64,000 bases of DNA from Rhizobiales bacterium SYSU XM002 (GCA_009846685.1 VWVY01000002.1:372001-436000), one strand, 5' to 3'. Shown: positions 26,946 to 36,810, numbered from the stretch's first letter. Notes: generated from the letters alone by a model not told the origin. Made by a program: numbers and translations.

Positions 26946-27030
26946 GAACAAAAAGATCTCCAATTTTTTTGGGGGCATTGCCGTTATCAGTAAACTGATC
27001 GTAATAGGCCTCACATTATTGGAGGACGAC

Positions 27031-27747
27031 ATGAAACTTTTTGCCGCCTTTACAGTTGTTTCGCTTCTTTGCGCCGGTGCTGTCGCGCAGGCGGCTGATC
27101 TGCCATCGCGATCGATCGTAAAGCCGGCTGTTGCGACTGCTGGGATAAACTGGTCGGGCTTTTATGTTGGTGCCCATGCGGGCTGGACTGGTGTCAATGA
27201 CCGCCAGCGGCTCTATTCGCCGACGTTCGCGCTTGGTATTTCGAATTCCGACAGCGGCTTTCTCGGTGGCTTGCACGCCGGTTACAATTTCCAATCCGGC
27301 AAGATGGTCTATGGTGTCGAGGCCGACGTCTCCACTACTACTTTGAACAAGCGCTTCGGCATCGGCGCGCCATTCGTCGCCACAACCGGCACCATCAAGC
27401 TTGATTTCGAAGGGTCGATCCGAGGCCGCCTCGGTTACGCAATGTTCGATCGCGGCCTGCTTTACGGCACTGCGGGCGTCGCGATCGGCCATTTCAAGAA
27501 TTCTTACCGTTCCGCCGCGCCATTCGCTGAGAGCGTCACCAGCACGCGTGTGGGACTCACCGTGGGCGCGGGTTTCGAATATGCTGTCACTCGAAACCTG
27601 ATTGCTCGTACCGAATATCGCTACACCGACTGGCTGCCCCACACCAACAATCTGAACGTATGGCTCGCGCCTCCGGGCCGGTCGCGTTCGCATACCGGCC
27701 AGCATCAGGTCACCGTTGGCCTGAGCTATCTCTTCGGCGGTCCGTAA
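27031..27747 (+). CDS. outer-membrane beta-barrel protein, Omp25/Omp31-like
   Basis: The 238-residue protein has a signal peptide (MKLFAAFTVVSLLCAGAVAQ, cleaved at AQA-AD) and an eight-stranded barrel pattern: INWSGFYVGAHAGW at the start of the barrel, GGLHAGYNFQSG, GSIRGRLGYAM, EYRYTDW and a C-terminal QVTVGLSYLFGGP. This is the rhizobial/Brucella Omp25/Omp31 surface-protein family. A TTGGAGG site lies seven bases before the ATG at 27031; the upstream in-frame codons are non-coding in character. It is a single-gene unit with its own terminator inside the acpS-lepB interval. Confidence 0.88.
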   Translation: MKLFAAFTVVSLLCAGAVAQAADLPSRSIVKPAVATAGINWSGFYVGAHAGWTGVNDRQRLYSPTFALGISNSDSGFLGGLHAGYNFQSGKMVYGVEADVSTTTLNKRFGIGAPFVATTGTIKLDFEGSIRGRLGYAMFDRGLLYGTAGVAIGHFKNSYRSAAPFAESVTSTRVGLTVGAGFEYAVTRNLIARTEYRYTDWLPHTNNLNVWLAPPGRSRSHTGQHQVTVGLSYLFGGP

Positions 27748-27778
27748 TAGCCAGTAGCTTGCGCATTTGACGCCTCAG

Positions 27779-27806
27779 GGTCGCTTCTCCGGGAGCGGCC
27801 TTTTTT
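27779..27806 (+). terminator. rho-independent terminator of the outer-membrane protein gene
   Basis: A 7-base-pair stem (GGTCGCT with AGCGGCC, one G-T pair) with an 8-base loop is followed by six T residues. It begins 31 bases after the stop codon. Confidence 0.85.
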
Positions 27807-27902
27807 CTTGTGTCATCTTGACGGATGACGAACACACCGGCGCCGCGATTGCTCTCTATCGGCAGCTTCGATATACCGGCTCCAAACGAGGAAACGCCCG
27901 AG

Positions 27903-28667
27903 ATGACCGTGGAAGCGAGCGATAAAAAAAACGAGAGTGGCTTCGGTGAAACCATTCGCGTCATTATCGAGGCGCTGCTGATCGCGCTGGTGATCCGCAC
28001 TTTCGCCTTTCAGCCGTTCAACATTCCCTCCGGCTCGCTGATCCCGACTCTGCTTGTGGGCGATTACCTCTTCGTCTCGAAGTATGCCTATGGCTACTCG
28101 AAGCACTCATTCCCGTTCTCGGCGGTGCCGATCAATGGCCGGATCTGGGGATCGGAGCCGAAGCGTGGCGATATCGCGGTGTTCAAGCTCCCGCGGGACG
28201 GCGAGACGGATTACATCAAGCGCGTGATCGGCTTGCCGGGCGATCGGGTTCAGGTCCTCGATGGTCTTCTGCGCATCAACGGGGTACCGGTGAAGAAGGT
28301 CGCTGCCGAGCCGATGACGACGGTTGATGCTTTCGGTCGGTTGGTCAAGGTCCCGCAGTATACCGAAACGCTGCCGAATGGCGTCAGCTATCATGTCATC
28401 GAGCGCGAAGGTGACACGGGCTATTACGACAACACCAAGGAATATCTCGTGCCGCCCGGCCATTATTTTATGATGGGCGACAACCGCGACAATTCGACCG
28501 ACAGCCGCGACCAATCGTCGAATGGCGTCGGCTTCGTGCCGTATGAGAATTTCGTCGGCCGCGCGGAAATGATCTTCTTCTCGATCGACGAGGGGGCTCG
28601 GCCCTGGGAAATCTGGAAATGGCCGACCGAGGCGCGTTGGGGCCGCATTTTCCAGAAGGTCCGCTGA
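27903..28667 (+). CDS. lepB: signal peptidase I
   Basis: A 254-residue inner-membrane peptidase that releases exported proteins. One N-terminal membrane helix (about residues 16-35) is followed by the catalytic-serine box PSGSLIPTLL (the usual Met after Ser is Leu here), the lysine box DYIKRVIGLPGD and box E GDNRDNSTDSR. An in-frame ATG at 27825 would add 26 residues but has no ribosome site, while the ATG at 27903 has GAGGA about 10 bases upstream, and relatives start near this point. Its stop overlaps rnc. Confidence 0.93.
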   Translation: MTVEASDKKNESGFGETIRVIIEALLIALVIRTFAFQPFNIPSGSLIPTLLVGDYLFVSKYAYGYSKHSFPFSAVPINGRIWGSEPKRGDIAVFKLPRDGETDYIKRVIGLPGDRVQVLDGLLRINGVPVKKVAAEPMTTVDAFGRLVKVPQYTETLPNGVSYHVIEREGDTGYYDNTKEYLVPPGHYFMMGDNRDNSTDSRDQSSNGVGFVPYENFVGRAEMIFFSIDEGARPWEIWKWPTEARWGRIFQKVR

Positions 28668-29389
28668 TGGCGGAGGATGGCGACGGGCTCGCGCGGCTCG
28701 AAGCGCGGCTCGGCTATCGCTTCACGGATCGCGCCTGGCTTGAAGAGGCGGTGACGCATGTCAGCGCCGGTGTCGGCGGCAAGAGCTACCAGCGCCTCGA
28801 ATTTCTGGGTGACCGAGTGCTCGGTGTCGTCGTCTCGACCATGCTGTTCGAAACTTTTCCCGAGGCGCCTGAGGGTGAACTCTCCAAGCGCCTCGCCGAT
28901 CTCGTCCGCAAGGAGAGCTGCGCCGCCGTCGCGCGGGAGTGGCAGCTCGGCGATTTTCTCCGCCTTGGCGAAGGCGAGCGCCGTACCGGCGCGAAGAAGC
29001 GCGATGCCATCCTCGGCGATGCCTGTGAGGCGGTGATCGGCGCCGTCTTCCGCGATGGTGGGCTCGACGCTGCCGGAAAGCTGATCCGCGCCAACTGGAC
29101 CGCGCGGATGCATGCGCCGCTGGCTGTGCCGAAGGATGCCAAGACGATGCTTCAGGAAATCGTGCAGGCGCGCGGTCTGCCCGTGCCATCCTACCGCGAT
29201 GTCGGTCGCAAGGGGCCGGATCACGCGCCGGAGTTCGAAATCGCGGTGCTCGTCAAAGGCGAAGCGGAAATTACCGGGTCCGGCCCGTCGAAACGCCATG
29301 CGGAACGCGCTGCCGCCGAAGCCTGGTTACGGCGTGCAGGCCTGTGGAACAACGATGCCGCGCCGGCATCATCGAAAGAACGAGCATGA
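28667..29389 (+). CDS. rnc: ribonuclease III
   Basis: The 240-residue double-strand RNA endonuclease matures rRNA and regulates mRNAs. The signature LEFLGDRVLG and the acidic DACEAVIGAVFRDGG provide the metal-binding catalytic residues. A C-terminal dsRNA-binding domain (about residues 165-232) ends in GPSKRHAERAAAEAWL. The ATG shares one base with the lepB stop (TGATG) and the stop overlaps era by four bases, so lepB-rnc-era are translationally coupled. This coupling is conserved in bacteria. Confidence 0.96.
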   Translation: MAEDGDGLARLEARLGYRFTDRAWLEEAVTHVSAGVGGKSYQRLEFLGDRVLGVVVSTMLFETFPEAPEGELSKRLADLVRKESCAAVAREWQLGDFLRLGEGERRTGAKKRDAILGDACEAVIGAVFRDGGLDAAGKLIRANWTARMHAPLAVPKDAKTMLQEIVQARGLPVPSYRDVGRKGPDHAPEFEIAVLVKGEAEITGSGPSKRHAERAAAEAWLRRAGLWNNDAAPASSKERA

Positions 29390-30312
29390 CCGACGAGACA
29401 ACCTCCACGCCCACCCGCTGCGGCTTCGTCGCGCTGATCGGCGTGCCGAACGCCGGGAAATCGACGCTGCTCAACGCGCTGGTCGGCGCCAAGGTGTCGA
29501 TCGTCAGCCGCAAGGTGCAGACGACGAGGACGCAGGTGCGCGGCATCGCGATCGCCGGAACGACGCAGGTCGTCTTTGTGGATACGCCCGGCATCTTCAC
29601 GCCGAAGCGTCGCCTCGAAAAGGCGATGGTGACGAGTGCCTGGGGCGGCGCGGCGGATGCCGACATCGTCGGTCTGCTCGTCGATGTCACGCGCGCTGAC
29701 GAGGAGGAGCAGGAGGCGCTTCTGACCCAGCTCGCCGAGGTGCGCCAGCCGAAATTCCTCATCCTCAACAAGATCGATCTCATCCCACACGAGAAGCTGC
29801 TTGCACTGGCTGAGGGCCTCAACAAGCGCATCGCTTTCGAGGCGACATTCATGGTCTCGGCGCTGCGTGGGCACGGTGTGCCGCGTATTCTCGAATGGCT
29901 CGCTGACAAGCTGCCGGCGGGTCCGTGGCTCTACCCGGAGGATGAAATCTCGGATGCGCCGCTGCGCTTCCTCGCCGCCGAGATCACGCGCGAGAAGATG
30001 TTCGAGCGCCTGCACGACGAATTGCCTTACCGCTCTACGGTCGAGACCGACAAATGGACGGTGATGAAGAACGGTGATGTGCGCATCGACCAGACGATCT
30101 ATGTCGAGCGCGAAAGCCAGCGCAAGATCGTGCTGGGCGAGGGGGGGCGGACCATCAAGTCGATCGGTTCCGCCGCGCGCAAGGACATTGGCGAAGCGGC
30201 TGAGGCGAAGGTGCATCTCTTCCTGTTCGTAAAGGTGCGCGAGAACTGGACCGACGATCCCGAGCGCTATCGCGAAATGGGGCTGGAATTCCCGCGCGAG
30301 AACAAGAAATAA
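29386..30312 (+). CDS. era: GTPase Era
   Basis: The 308-residue GTPase binds the 3' end of 16S rRNA during 30S assembly. G1 is GVPNAGKST, G3 is DTPG (FVDTPGIFTPK), and G4 is NKID. The C-terminal KH domain has the conserved VERESQRKIVLGEGGRTIK loop region. It starts within the rnc stop and lies 27 bases ahead of recO. Confidence 0.97.
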   Translation: MTDETTSTPTRCGFVALIGVPNAGKSTLLNALVGAKVSIVSRKVQTTRTQVRGIAIAGTTQVVFVDTPGIFTPKRRLEKAMVTSAWGGAADADIVGLLVDVTRADEEEQEALLTQLAEVRQPKFLILNKIDLIPHEKLLALAEGLNKRIAFEATFMVSALRGHGVPRILEWLADKLPAGPWLYPEDEISDAPLRFLAAEITREKMFERLHDELPYRSTVETDKWTVMKNGDVRIDQTIYVERESQRKIVLGEGGRTIKSIGSAARKDIGEAAEAKVHLFLFVKVRENWTDDPERYREMGLEFPRENKK

Positions 30313-30339
30313 TCCGGCGCGAATGCCGGAGCGGTGCCG

Positions 30340-31092
30340 ATGGAATGGCAGGATCAGGGCTTGGTGCTTTCGACCCGTCGTCACGGGGAGCGCGATGCCA
30401 TTCTCGAAGTGATGACCGCCGAACATGGCCGCCATCTCGGGCTGGTGCGCGGCGGGAAGTCGTCGCGGCAGGCCCCCGCGCTTCAGCCCGGCAACCGCGT
30501 TGCGCTCACATGGCGCGCGCGTCTCGAGGATCACCTAGGCCAATTCACCGCCGAAACGCTCGAAAGTCGCGCCGGGCTGGTGCTGACCGACGCGCTTGCA
30601 CTACAGACCGTGACCCATCTTGCGCTTTTGATGCGTCTCCTGCCCGAGCGTGCCCCGCATCATAGGGTTTTCGAGGCGGCGGACGCGATTTGCACGCTTC
30701 TGGGCCAGACGGATCTCATGGGGCCGGTGCTGGTACGGTTCGAACTGCTGATCCTCTCCGAACTCGGCTTCGGCCTCGATCTTTCGTGCTGTGCCGCAAC
30801 GGGAACCCACGAAAATCTCATCTTTGTTTCACCCAAATCGGGGCGAGCCGTCTCGGCGGAAGCCGGCGAACCCTGGGCGGACAGGATGTTGAAATTGCCG
30901 GCATTTCTGTTGCGCGATCCCCGTCCGCGGTCGGAGCCGGATCGCTTCGTCGAAGACGGCTTCGCTCTCACCGGGTATTTTCTCGAACGGCATCTGTTCG
31001 AACCCCGCGGGCTTGGACATGGCGGGGCGCGTTCCCAGTTGATCGCAAACCTTCTGTCACGCCTGCGGAACAATGAACAGCGCGCAACTTAA
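30340..31092 (+). CDS. recO: DNA repair protein RecO
   Basis: A 250-residue protein that with RecR loads RecA on single-strand gaps. The OB-fold N-terminus (WQDQGLVLSTRRHGERDAIL) and the C-terminal helical domain with FVSPKSGRAVSAEAGEPW are typical of alphaproteobacterial RecO. The ATG at 30340 has GGAG eight bases upstream; a GTG two codons earlier is also in frame. It closes the lepB-rnc-era-recO block. Confidence 0.93.
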   Translation: MEWQDQGLVLSTRRHGERDAILEVMTAEHGRHLGLVRGGKSSRQAPALQPGNRVALTWRARLEDHLGQFTAETLESRAGLVLTDALALQTVTHLALLMRLLPERAPHHRVFEAADAICTLLGQTDLMGPVLVRFELLILSELGFGLDLSCCAATGTHENLIFVSPKSGRAVSAEAGEPWADRMLKLPAFLLRDPRPRSEPDRFVEDGFALTGYFLERHLFEPRGLGHGGARSQLIANLLSRLRNNEQRAT

Positions 31093-31195
31093 GCAAGTGC
31101 TGATGTTCAGCGGAACAGAGCAACCTTTGATTAGCGACACTTGATAGGCTTTTTTTTGGACTTCCAATGTATGACGGCATGGAAGGGACAAGACC

Positions 31196-32620
31196 ATGTC
31201 GTCAATTCGCATCATGCAGGGCGTTCTTTCAAGAATTGAAACCGCCCTGACCGCCCTCCGGCAATTCACGCGTTCAACGCGTGGAACGACGGCGGTTACC
31301 CTGTCGCTGGCGATGCCGGTGGTGATTGGTGCGGGTGCTTTTGCGGTTGATTATTCCTCGGTAACCAGCACCGCGAACCGGTTGCAGGGCGTGATCGACA
31401 GCGCGGCGCTTTCGGTCGCGCGGGAAATGACGATCTCGCCGATGACGGCCACGCGTGCGCAGGATCTCGCGCAGCGCTTCGTCGCCGCCAATATTCCGGC
31501 GAACACGCCCTATGCGATCACCGTGACGGCGGGGCTGATCGAGAACAATATGGCCGTCGAGGTGCGCGGTACGCAGCAACCCTATACGCCCTTCGGCATG
31601 CTCGAACGCTTCGCCGATGTGCAGACCGTTTCCGCCCGCGCTGTTGCGCGTGTCACCGCTTCGCCCACCAGTGCCAAACTCTGCATGCTTTCGCTGGGCG
31701 ACAAGATTAATGGCGGCATCTATCTCCACAACGGATCGAAGATCACCGCGCCGGGCTGCATCATCCAGTCGAATTCGACTAGCAAGACCGGTGTGATCAT
31801 CAACCAGGGCTCCGTCATCAAGACGAACCTGATCTGCTCGCGCGGCGGTATCAAGAACCAGTCCTCAACCGTCGATGGTCCAATCGTGACAGACTGCCCG
31901 TCGATGAATGATCCGCTGGCCAGCAAGGCCGAGCCGGTCCCATCGCTCGTCTGCGCGGGGACCAATCTGAATTACAAGACCGGCAATATCACCCTCAACC
32001 CCGGCACCTATTGCGGCGGTCTGACGATCGACAAGGTCGCCAAGGTCACCTTCAACCCCGGCGTCTATCACTTCAAGGACGGCCCGCTGATCGTCAAGAA
32101 GGACGCGGAGATCAACGGCAACGGCGTGACCTTCATGTTCCGCGGCAAGGATGCCTATTTCCGGTTCCTCGACAATTCGCTGATCAATCTCTCCGCGCCA
32201 TCGTCCGGCGCGACCGCCGGCATGCTCCTGTGGGAATCGACCCAGTTCATCCCCGGCCTGAGCGCCTGGTGGAACGGCGGCTGCGCCGGTGCGATTACCG
32301 ACGACGACGACATCAACGGCACGGTCTGCGACCCGACCGGCAGCCTGCTCGTCAAGGGCAAGAAGACCAACGAGAACCACATCAATTCGAACCGCGCACG
32401 GACGCTGACCGGCACGATCTATCTCAAGCGCTCGTTGCTGCTGATCGATTCCACGCTCCCGGTCGCCGACCTGTCGCCCTACACCCTGCTCGTTGCCAAC
32501 AAGGTCGATCTCTTCGACGGCCCGAACCTGACGCTGAACTCGGATTTCTCCAAGACGACCGTTCCTATTCCCTCGGGCATGACGGCGTTCGGCGGCTCGC
32601 AACTGCGGCTCGGCTACTGA
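31196..32620 (+). CDS. TadG-like secreted protein with a probable beta-helix domain
   Basis: A 474-residue protein whose N-terminus matches the Tad/TadG-like domain (PF13400): a positively charged stretch, RGTTAVTLSLAMPVVIG and a single membrane helix (about residues 30-54), then FAVDYSSVTSTANRLQGVID. The large C-terminal part (about 160-470) is rich in Asn, Gly and beta-branched residues in a short repeating pattern (GGIYLHNGSKI, GVIINQGSVI, GNITLNPGTYCGG, FNPGVYHFKDG), which suggests a right-handed beta-helix exposed outside the membrane. No other tad/cpa pilus genes are nearby. Its precise role is unknown. Confidence 0.78.
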   Translation: MSSIRIMQGVLSRIETALTALRQFTRSTRGTTAVTLSLAMPVVIGAGAFAVDYSSVTSTANRLQGVIDSAALSVAREMTISPMTATRAQDLAQRFVAANIPANTPYAITVTAGLIENNMAVEVRGTQQPYTPFGMLERFADVQTVSARAVARVTASPTSAKLCMLSLGDKINGGIYLHNGSKITAPGCIIQSNSTSKTGVIINQGSVIKTNLICSRGGIKNQSSTVDGPIVTDCPSMNDPLASKAEPVPSLVCAGTNLNYKTGNITLNPGTYCGGLTIDKVAKVTFNPGVYHFKDGPLIVKKDAEINGNGVTFMFRGKDAYFRFLDNSLINLSAPSSGATAGMLLWESTQFIPGLSAWWNGGCAGAITDDDDINGTVCDPTGSLLVKGKKTNENHINSNRARTLTGTIYLKRSLLLIDSTLPVADLSPYTLLVANKVDLFDGPNLTLNSDFSKTTVPIPSGMTAFGGSQLRLGY

Positions 32621-32640
32621 CCGGGCCGGGCGCCCGGCGC

Positions 32641-33558
32641 CTAGCGGAACATCTGCGACATTGAGATCATCATGTTGTATTCGTTGACGATCCAGGTCGT
32701 GCCCTGACCGCGCAGGCGACGTGCGTCGCCGCGGACGCGCTGCAGTTCTTCCTCGTATTCGCGCAGCTTGCCGAGAAGGCTGCCCGGCCGGTCACGCATC
32801 GAGCCACCTGAATCCGGATTGGCGCGCATGTAATCGTCGAATTCGCGCACCACCTTGCCGTAATCCGCGATGGCCAAGCTGAAAGCCGGCATATCGACGA
32901 CCGGGTTCTCGCGGTTCGGCAACAGGTTCATCGCCTTCCGGGCTGCCATCTGGACGCGCTTCATCTGCCAGCGGGCCTTGCGACCTTCCTCCATTTCGAG
33001 TGCCGCCAGTTCGAGTTCGGCGACGCGCCCGGCAAACAGCTTCATCAGCTGGCGGGCGTTGGCATCCTCCTTGAGGAATTCGCGCGCGGCGGGCACGAGC
33101 TTGGCGTGCAGTTCGCGCCCTTCGGCCATGTTATCGCTCTTGTAGTCCTTGCGCTCGTAATAGCGCTCTGCCCGGTCGATCAGCGGCGCGAGTGCCTCGT
33201 AGGCGCCAACGAAGCGTTCGATTGCCCGGTCGAGTTCGTCGACCTTCGGTGCCTTGCCGGCGGCATCAAGCGCCTTCTGGATCTCGGAGCGAACGTCATA
33301 GAGGCTGTAGAGCCCGTAGGTGATGTAGCGTTCGCGCCCCGTCGGCCCCTGTTGCAGGTTCACCCAGCTCGTATAGCGGTCCCAGGACTGGTTCGCGCGC
33401 TGGGTCCGGTTGAGAAGGCCGATATAGGCGTTGTTCTTGGCGATCAGCGCGTTGAGTTCGGCGCGCTTGTCGGAGGGGAGGGGCGTCTGTGCGCGGGCCG
33501 GCGCGAGCGGCGCGGCTAGGGCGGCAAGGGTGGCGAGAACGAAACGGCGCGTCGTCAT
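32641..33558 (-). CDS. secreted helical protein, DUF3829-like
   Basis: The 305-residue protein has a signal peptide (MTTRRFVLATLAALAAPLAP, cleaved at ARA-QT); the RR at positions 4-5 with FVLA leaves Tat export possible. The mature part is charged and helical, with NAYIGLLN, the GPTGRERYITYG segment and YYERKDYKSDNMAEGRELH, which resemble DUF3829/YiiG proteins of unknown function. GGAG lies six bases before the ATG. It converges on the TadG-like gene with 20 bases between. Confidence 0.72.
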   Translation of the reverse strand: MTTRRFVLATLAALAAPLAPARAQTPLPSDKRAELNALIAKNNAYIGLLNRTQRANQSWDRYTSWVNLQQGPTGRERYITYGLYSLYDVRSEIQKALDAAGKAPKVDELDRAIERFVGAYEALAPLIDRAERYYERKDYKSDNMAEGRELHAKLVPAAREFLKEDANARQLMKLFAGRVAELELAALEMEEGRKARWQMKRVQMAARKAMNLLPNRENPVVDMPAFSLAIADYGKVVREFDDYMRANPDSGGSMRDRPGSLLGKLREYEEELQRVRGDARRLRGQGTTWIVNEYNMMISMSQMFR

Positions 33559-33771
33559 GGCGATCTCCAAGGGTGCAATCATCGCGGCGAATAACCGCGC
33601 GGCAGAGGCGAGATGCAACAGCAGGCGAAACGGAGCGGTGCATTATCGCACAGGTCGGCGCTTTCTCCATCCCTTTCGCCGGAGCGGTCGAGGCGCGAAG
33701 GGCAGGGGAAAAACAATCCCGGCGGTGGGGTGGCGCTTGTTCCGACTCGCCCGCTCCGCTAACCGGAAAGC

Positions 33772-36012
33772 ATGGGAAAACCGGTCGATCCACCCGAAGG
33801 AACGGGCGCGGAAGTCATCGCGCTGCGCGATGCGCTCGAGGAGCGTTACCTCGCCTATGCCCTCTCGACGATCATGCATCGCGCCCTGCCGGATGCGCGC
33901 GACGGGTTGAAGCCGGTCCATCGCCGGCTCTTGTTCGCGATGCGGATGCTGAAGCTCGATCCCGGGCAGGCGTTCAAGAAATGCGCCCGCGTCGTCGGCG
34001 ACGTTATCGGTAAATATCACCCGCACGGCGATCAGGCCGTCTACGATGCGATGGTCCGCCTCGCGCAGGATTTCGCCCAGCGCTATCCGCTCGTCGAGGG
34101 ACAGGGCAATTTCGGCAATATCGACGGCGACAACGCCGCGGCCTATCGCTACACCGAGGCGCGCCTCACCGAGGTTGCCCGTCTGATCCTCGACGGGATA
34201 GACGAGGATGCCGTCGATTTCCGCCCGACCTACAACGGCGAGGACGAGGAGCCGATCGTGCTCCCCGGGGCGTTCCCGAACCTCCTTGCCAATGGTTCGC
34301 AGGGCATCGCCGTGGGCATGGCAACCTCGATCCCGCCGCACAATGCGGCTGAGCTATGTGGTGCTGCGATCGCGTTGATCGACGACGCCAACGCCAGCCT
34401 CGAAACCCTGATGAGCCATGTGCCAGGGCCGGATTTTCCGACCGGTGGCATCATCGTCGAGCCTCGCGCGTCGCTTGCGGAAATGTATCGCACCGGACGC
34501 GGTTCGGTGCGTACCCGCGCGCGCTGGCACAAGGAGGATACGGGACGGGGCTCCTATGTCGTCGTCGTCACGGAAATTCCCTACAATGTCCAGAAATCGC
34601 GGCTGATCGAGAAGATTGCCGAGCTGCTCAACGAGAAGAAGCTACCGCTCCTCGCCGACGTTCGGGACGAGAGCGCCGAGGATATTCGCATCGTGCTGGA
34701 GCCGCGCGCCCGCACGGTCGAAGCCGAACTCCTGATGGAGGCTCTGTTCAAGCTCACCGAGCTGGAAAGCCGCTTCTCGGTCAACATGAACGTGCTGATC
34801 GACGGCAAGGTGCCGAAGGTCGTCGGCCTCGCCGAGATGCTCAAGGCGTGGCTGGAGCATCGACGCGAGGTCCTGCTGCGTCGCTCGCGCCATCGCCTCG
34901 GTAAGATCGATGCGCGGCTTGAAATTCTCGGCGGCCTCATCATCGCCTTCCTCAATCTCGACGAGGTAATCCGCATCATCCGCGAGGAGGATGAGCCGAA
35001 GCCCGTGCTCATGAAGCGCTTCGAAATCACCGACATTCAGGCCAACGCCATTCTCGATACGCGCCTGCGCCAGTTGCGCAAGCTCGAGGAAATGGAACTG
35101 CGCCGCGAGCACGAGGAACTGACCAAGGAGAAGGCCTCGATCGAGGCGCTGCTCGCCTCCGAGGCCAAGCAGTGGAAAACCGTGCGCTGGGAGATCGGCG
35201 AGGTCGCCAAGACCTTCTCGAAGGAAACTCCGCTCGGCAAACGGCGCTCGGATTTCGGCGAAGTCGGCGATGTCGCGGTCGATGTCACCGAGGCGCTGAT
35301 CGAGCGCGAGCCGATCACCGTTGTGGTGACGCAGAAGGGCTGGATCCGCGCGCTCAAGGGGCATGGCGTTGACCTGACGAACCTGCAGTTCAAGGGCGAC
35401 GACGGCCTTGCCTTCGCTTTTCCCACCGAGACGACGGCGAAGGTCCTGCTCCTCGCCTCGGATGGAAAGGCTTTCACCCTCGATGCTTCGAAGCTTCCCG
35501 GCGGGCGCGGCTTCGGTGAACCGATCCGCCTGATGGTCGATCTCGATGCCGAGGCCGAGATCATGGCCGCGTTCCCCTATAGCGCCGGCGCGAAACGTCT
35601 CGTCGCCGCGCGGGATGCGCGCGGCTTCATCGTTTCGGAAGACGATCTTGTCGCCAATACGCGCAAGGGTCGGCAGGTGATGAACCTGGACGATGCGCGA
35701 CTCTGGCGCGTGATCCCGGTCGAGGGCGACATGGTCGCGGTGGTCGGCGAAAACCGCAAGCTCCTGGCCTTTCCGCTTTCCGAGATGCCGGAGATGCCGC
35801 GCGGCAAGGGTGTGCGAATCCAGCGCTACAAGGAAGGTGGCCTCGCCGACATCAAGACCTTCGCTGCCGCGACAGGCCTCACCTGGCAGGACAGTTCGGG
35901 CCGCACTTTCACCCTCAAGGGCGACGATCTTGCCGAATGGCTCGGCCACCGGGCCGAGGCCGGGCGACTGCCGCCGAAGGGCTTCCCCCGCTCCAACCGC
36001 TTCACGGGCTGA
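33772..36012 (+). CDS. parC: DNA topoisomerase IV subunit A
   Basis: A 746-residue type IIA topoisomerase subunit that decatenates daughter chromosomes with ParE. The quinolone-region helix [14 protein letters not shown] and the active tyrosine of AYRYTEARL (Tyr127) are present. The C-terminal beta-pinwheel has blades such as [10 protein letters not shown] and the [11 protein letters not shown] strand. The shorter C-terminal domain and overall length identify ParC rather than GyrA. CCGGAAAG precedes the ATG. Confidence 0.94.
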   Translation: MGKPVDPPEGTGAEVIALRDALEERYLAYALSTIMHRALPDARDGLKPVHRRLLFAMRMLKLDPGQAFKKCARVVGDVIGKYHPHGDQAVYDAMVRLAQDFAQRYPLVEGQGNFGNIDGDNAAAYRYTEARLTEVARLILDGIDEDAVDFRPTYNGEDEEPIVLPGAFPNLLANGSQGIAVGMATSIPPHNAAELCGAAIALIDDANASLETLMSHVPGPDFPTGGIIVEPRASLAEMYRTGRGSVRTRARWHKEDTGRGSYVVVVTEIPYNVQKSRLIEKIAELLNEKKLPLLADVRDESAEDIRIVLEPRARTVEAELLMEALFKLTELESRFSVNMNVLIDGKVPKVVGLAEMLKAWLEHRREVLLRRSRHRLGKIDARLEILGGLIIAFLNLDEVIRIIREEDEPKPVLMKRFEITDIQANAILDTRLRQLRKLEEMELRREHEELTKEKASIEALLASEAKQWKTVRWEIGEVAKTFSKETPLGKRRSDFGEVGDVAVDVTEALIEREPITVVVTQKGWIRALKGHGVDLTNLQFKGDDGLAFAFPTETTAKVLLLASDGKAFTLDASKLPGGRGFGEPIRLMVDLDAEAEIMAAFPYSAGAKRLVAARDARGFIVSEDDLVANTRKGRQVMNLDDARLWRVIPVEGDMVAVVGENRKLLAFPLSEMPEMPRGKGVRIQRYKEGGLADIKTFAAATGLTWQDSSGRTFTLKGDDLAEWLGHRAEAGRLPPKGFPRSNRFTG

Positions 36013-36082
36013 CGCGCGAACTTGGTTTGCGCTAATGCAATAAATTCCACGTGAAACGGCGTTGAAATTTGCGTCTGCGCAT

Positions 36083-36106
36083 CCAGATGTCCCTCTATCT
36101 GGTTTT
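36083..36106 (+). terminator. probable terminator after parC
   Basis: CCAGAT pairs with ATCTGG across an 8-base loop and is followed by TTTT. It lies 70 bases after parC and 20 bases before the flavodoxin-fold gene. The stem is short, so termination may be partial. Confidence 0.55.
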
Positions 36107-36125
36107 CAACACGAGGGAGTTTCCC

Positions 36126-36701
36126 ATGGCCACTGTCGCCATCGTCTATCACTCAGGCTACGGCCATACAGCAGCACTCGCGGACGAGATCGCCGCTGGC
36201 GTCAAGCGCGCGGGCGGCATAGCCGAGATCGTCAAGCTGGAAGGCGCCGAGCAGGATTTCACCGCCGCGCTCGAGGCCGTCACCAAGGCCGATGCCGTGA
36301 TCTTTGGTTCGCCCACCTACATGGGCGATGTCTCGGTGCCGATGCGCGCCTTCTTCGTCGCCTCATCGAAGATCTGGTTCACGGGCGGCTGGAAGGACAA
36401 GCTCGCGGCGGGTTTCACGGTCGGTGCGACCTTCGGGGGCAACAAGGATCACACCCTCGGTTCGATGTGGGTGCTGGCGATGCAGCACGGGATGATCTGG
36501 GCTGGACCGGGCGTGCCGAATGCCCAGATCAACCGCAACACCGACGCTGGCACCAATCTGCCGAACCGCATCGGATCCGCACTCGGCGTCGTGACACAAG
36601 CCGACAATGCCGCGCCGGATGTGACCCCGCCGGAGGGCGATCGCGAGTTCGCCCGTCTTCTTGGCGAACGGATCGCCAAGCTCGCGGCGAAGCTGAAGTA
36701 G
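36126..36701 (+). CDS. flavodoxin-fold NAD(P)H:quinone oxidoreductase family protein
   Basis: The 191-residue protein has the flavodoxin-like FMN loop IVYHSGYGHTAALADEI (phosphate-binding), the GSPTYMGDVSVPMRAFF loop and AAGFTVGATFGGNKD, which contact the isoalloxazine ring. It resembles WrbA-like NAD(P)H quinone reductases. The ATG at 36126 follows a GAGGG site; a longer in-frame start at 36069 lies in the leader. It is a stand-alone soluble flavoprotein. Confidence 0.87.
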   Translation: MATVAIVYHSGYGHTAALADEIAAGVKRAGGIAEIVKLEGAEQDFTAALEAVTKADAVIFGSPTYMGDVSVPMRAFFVASSKIWFTGGWKDKLAAGFTVGATFGGNKDHTLGSMWVLAMQHGMIWAGPGVPNAQINRNTDAGTNLPNRIGSALGVVTQADNAAPDVTPPEGDREFARLLGERIAKLAAKLK

Positions 36702-36810
36702 TTTCCTCCCCGTAACCGCAAACCGCACTTTCGGCGTTGCCGGGTGCGGGGTGCCGCACCATGTAATCGCGGTCGGAGTGATATCCGGCCGCTTTTTGCT
36801 GGAGACGATC

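Noticed and set aside
31093-31195. T-run at 31150-31157 as a recO terminator
   Set aside because: The nearest hairpin (GCTGA-TGT-TCAGC) is only 5 base pairs and about 35 bases ahead of the T-run, so it is not a standard terminator.
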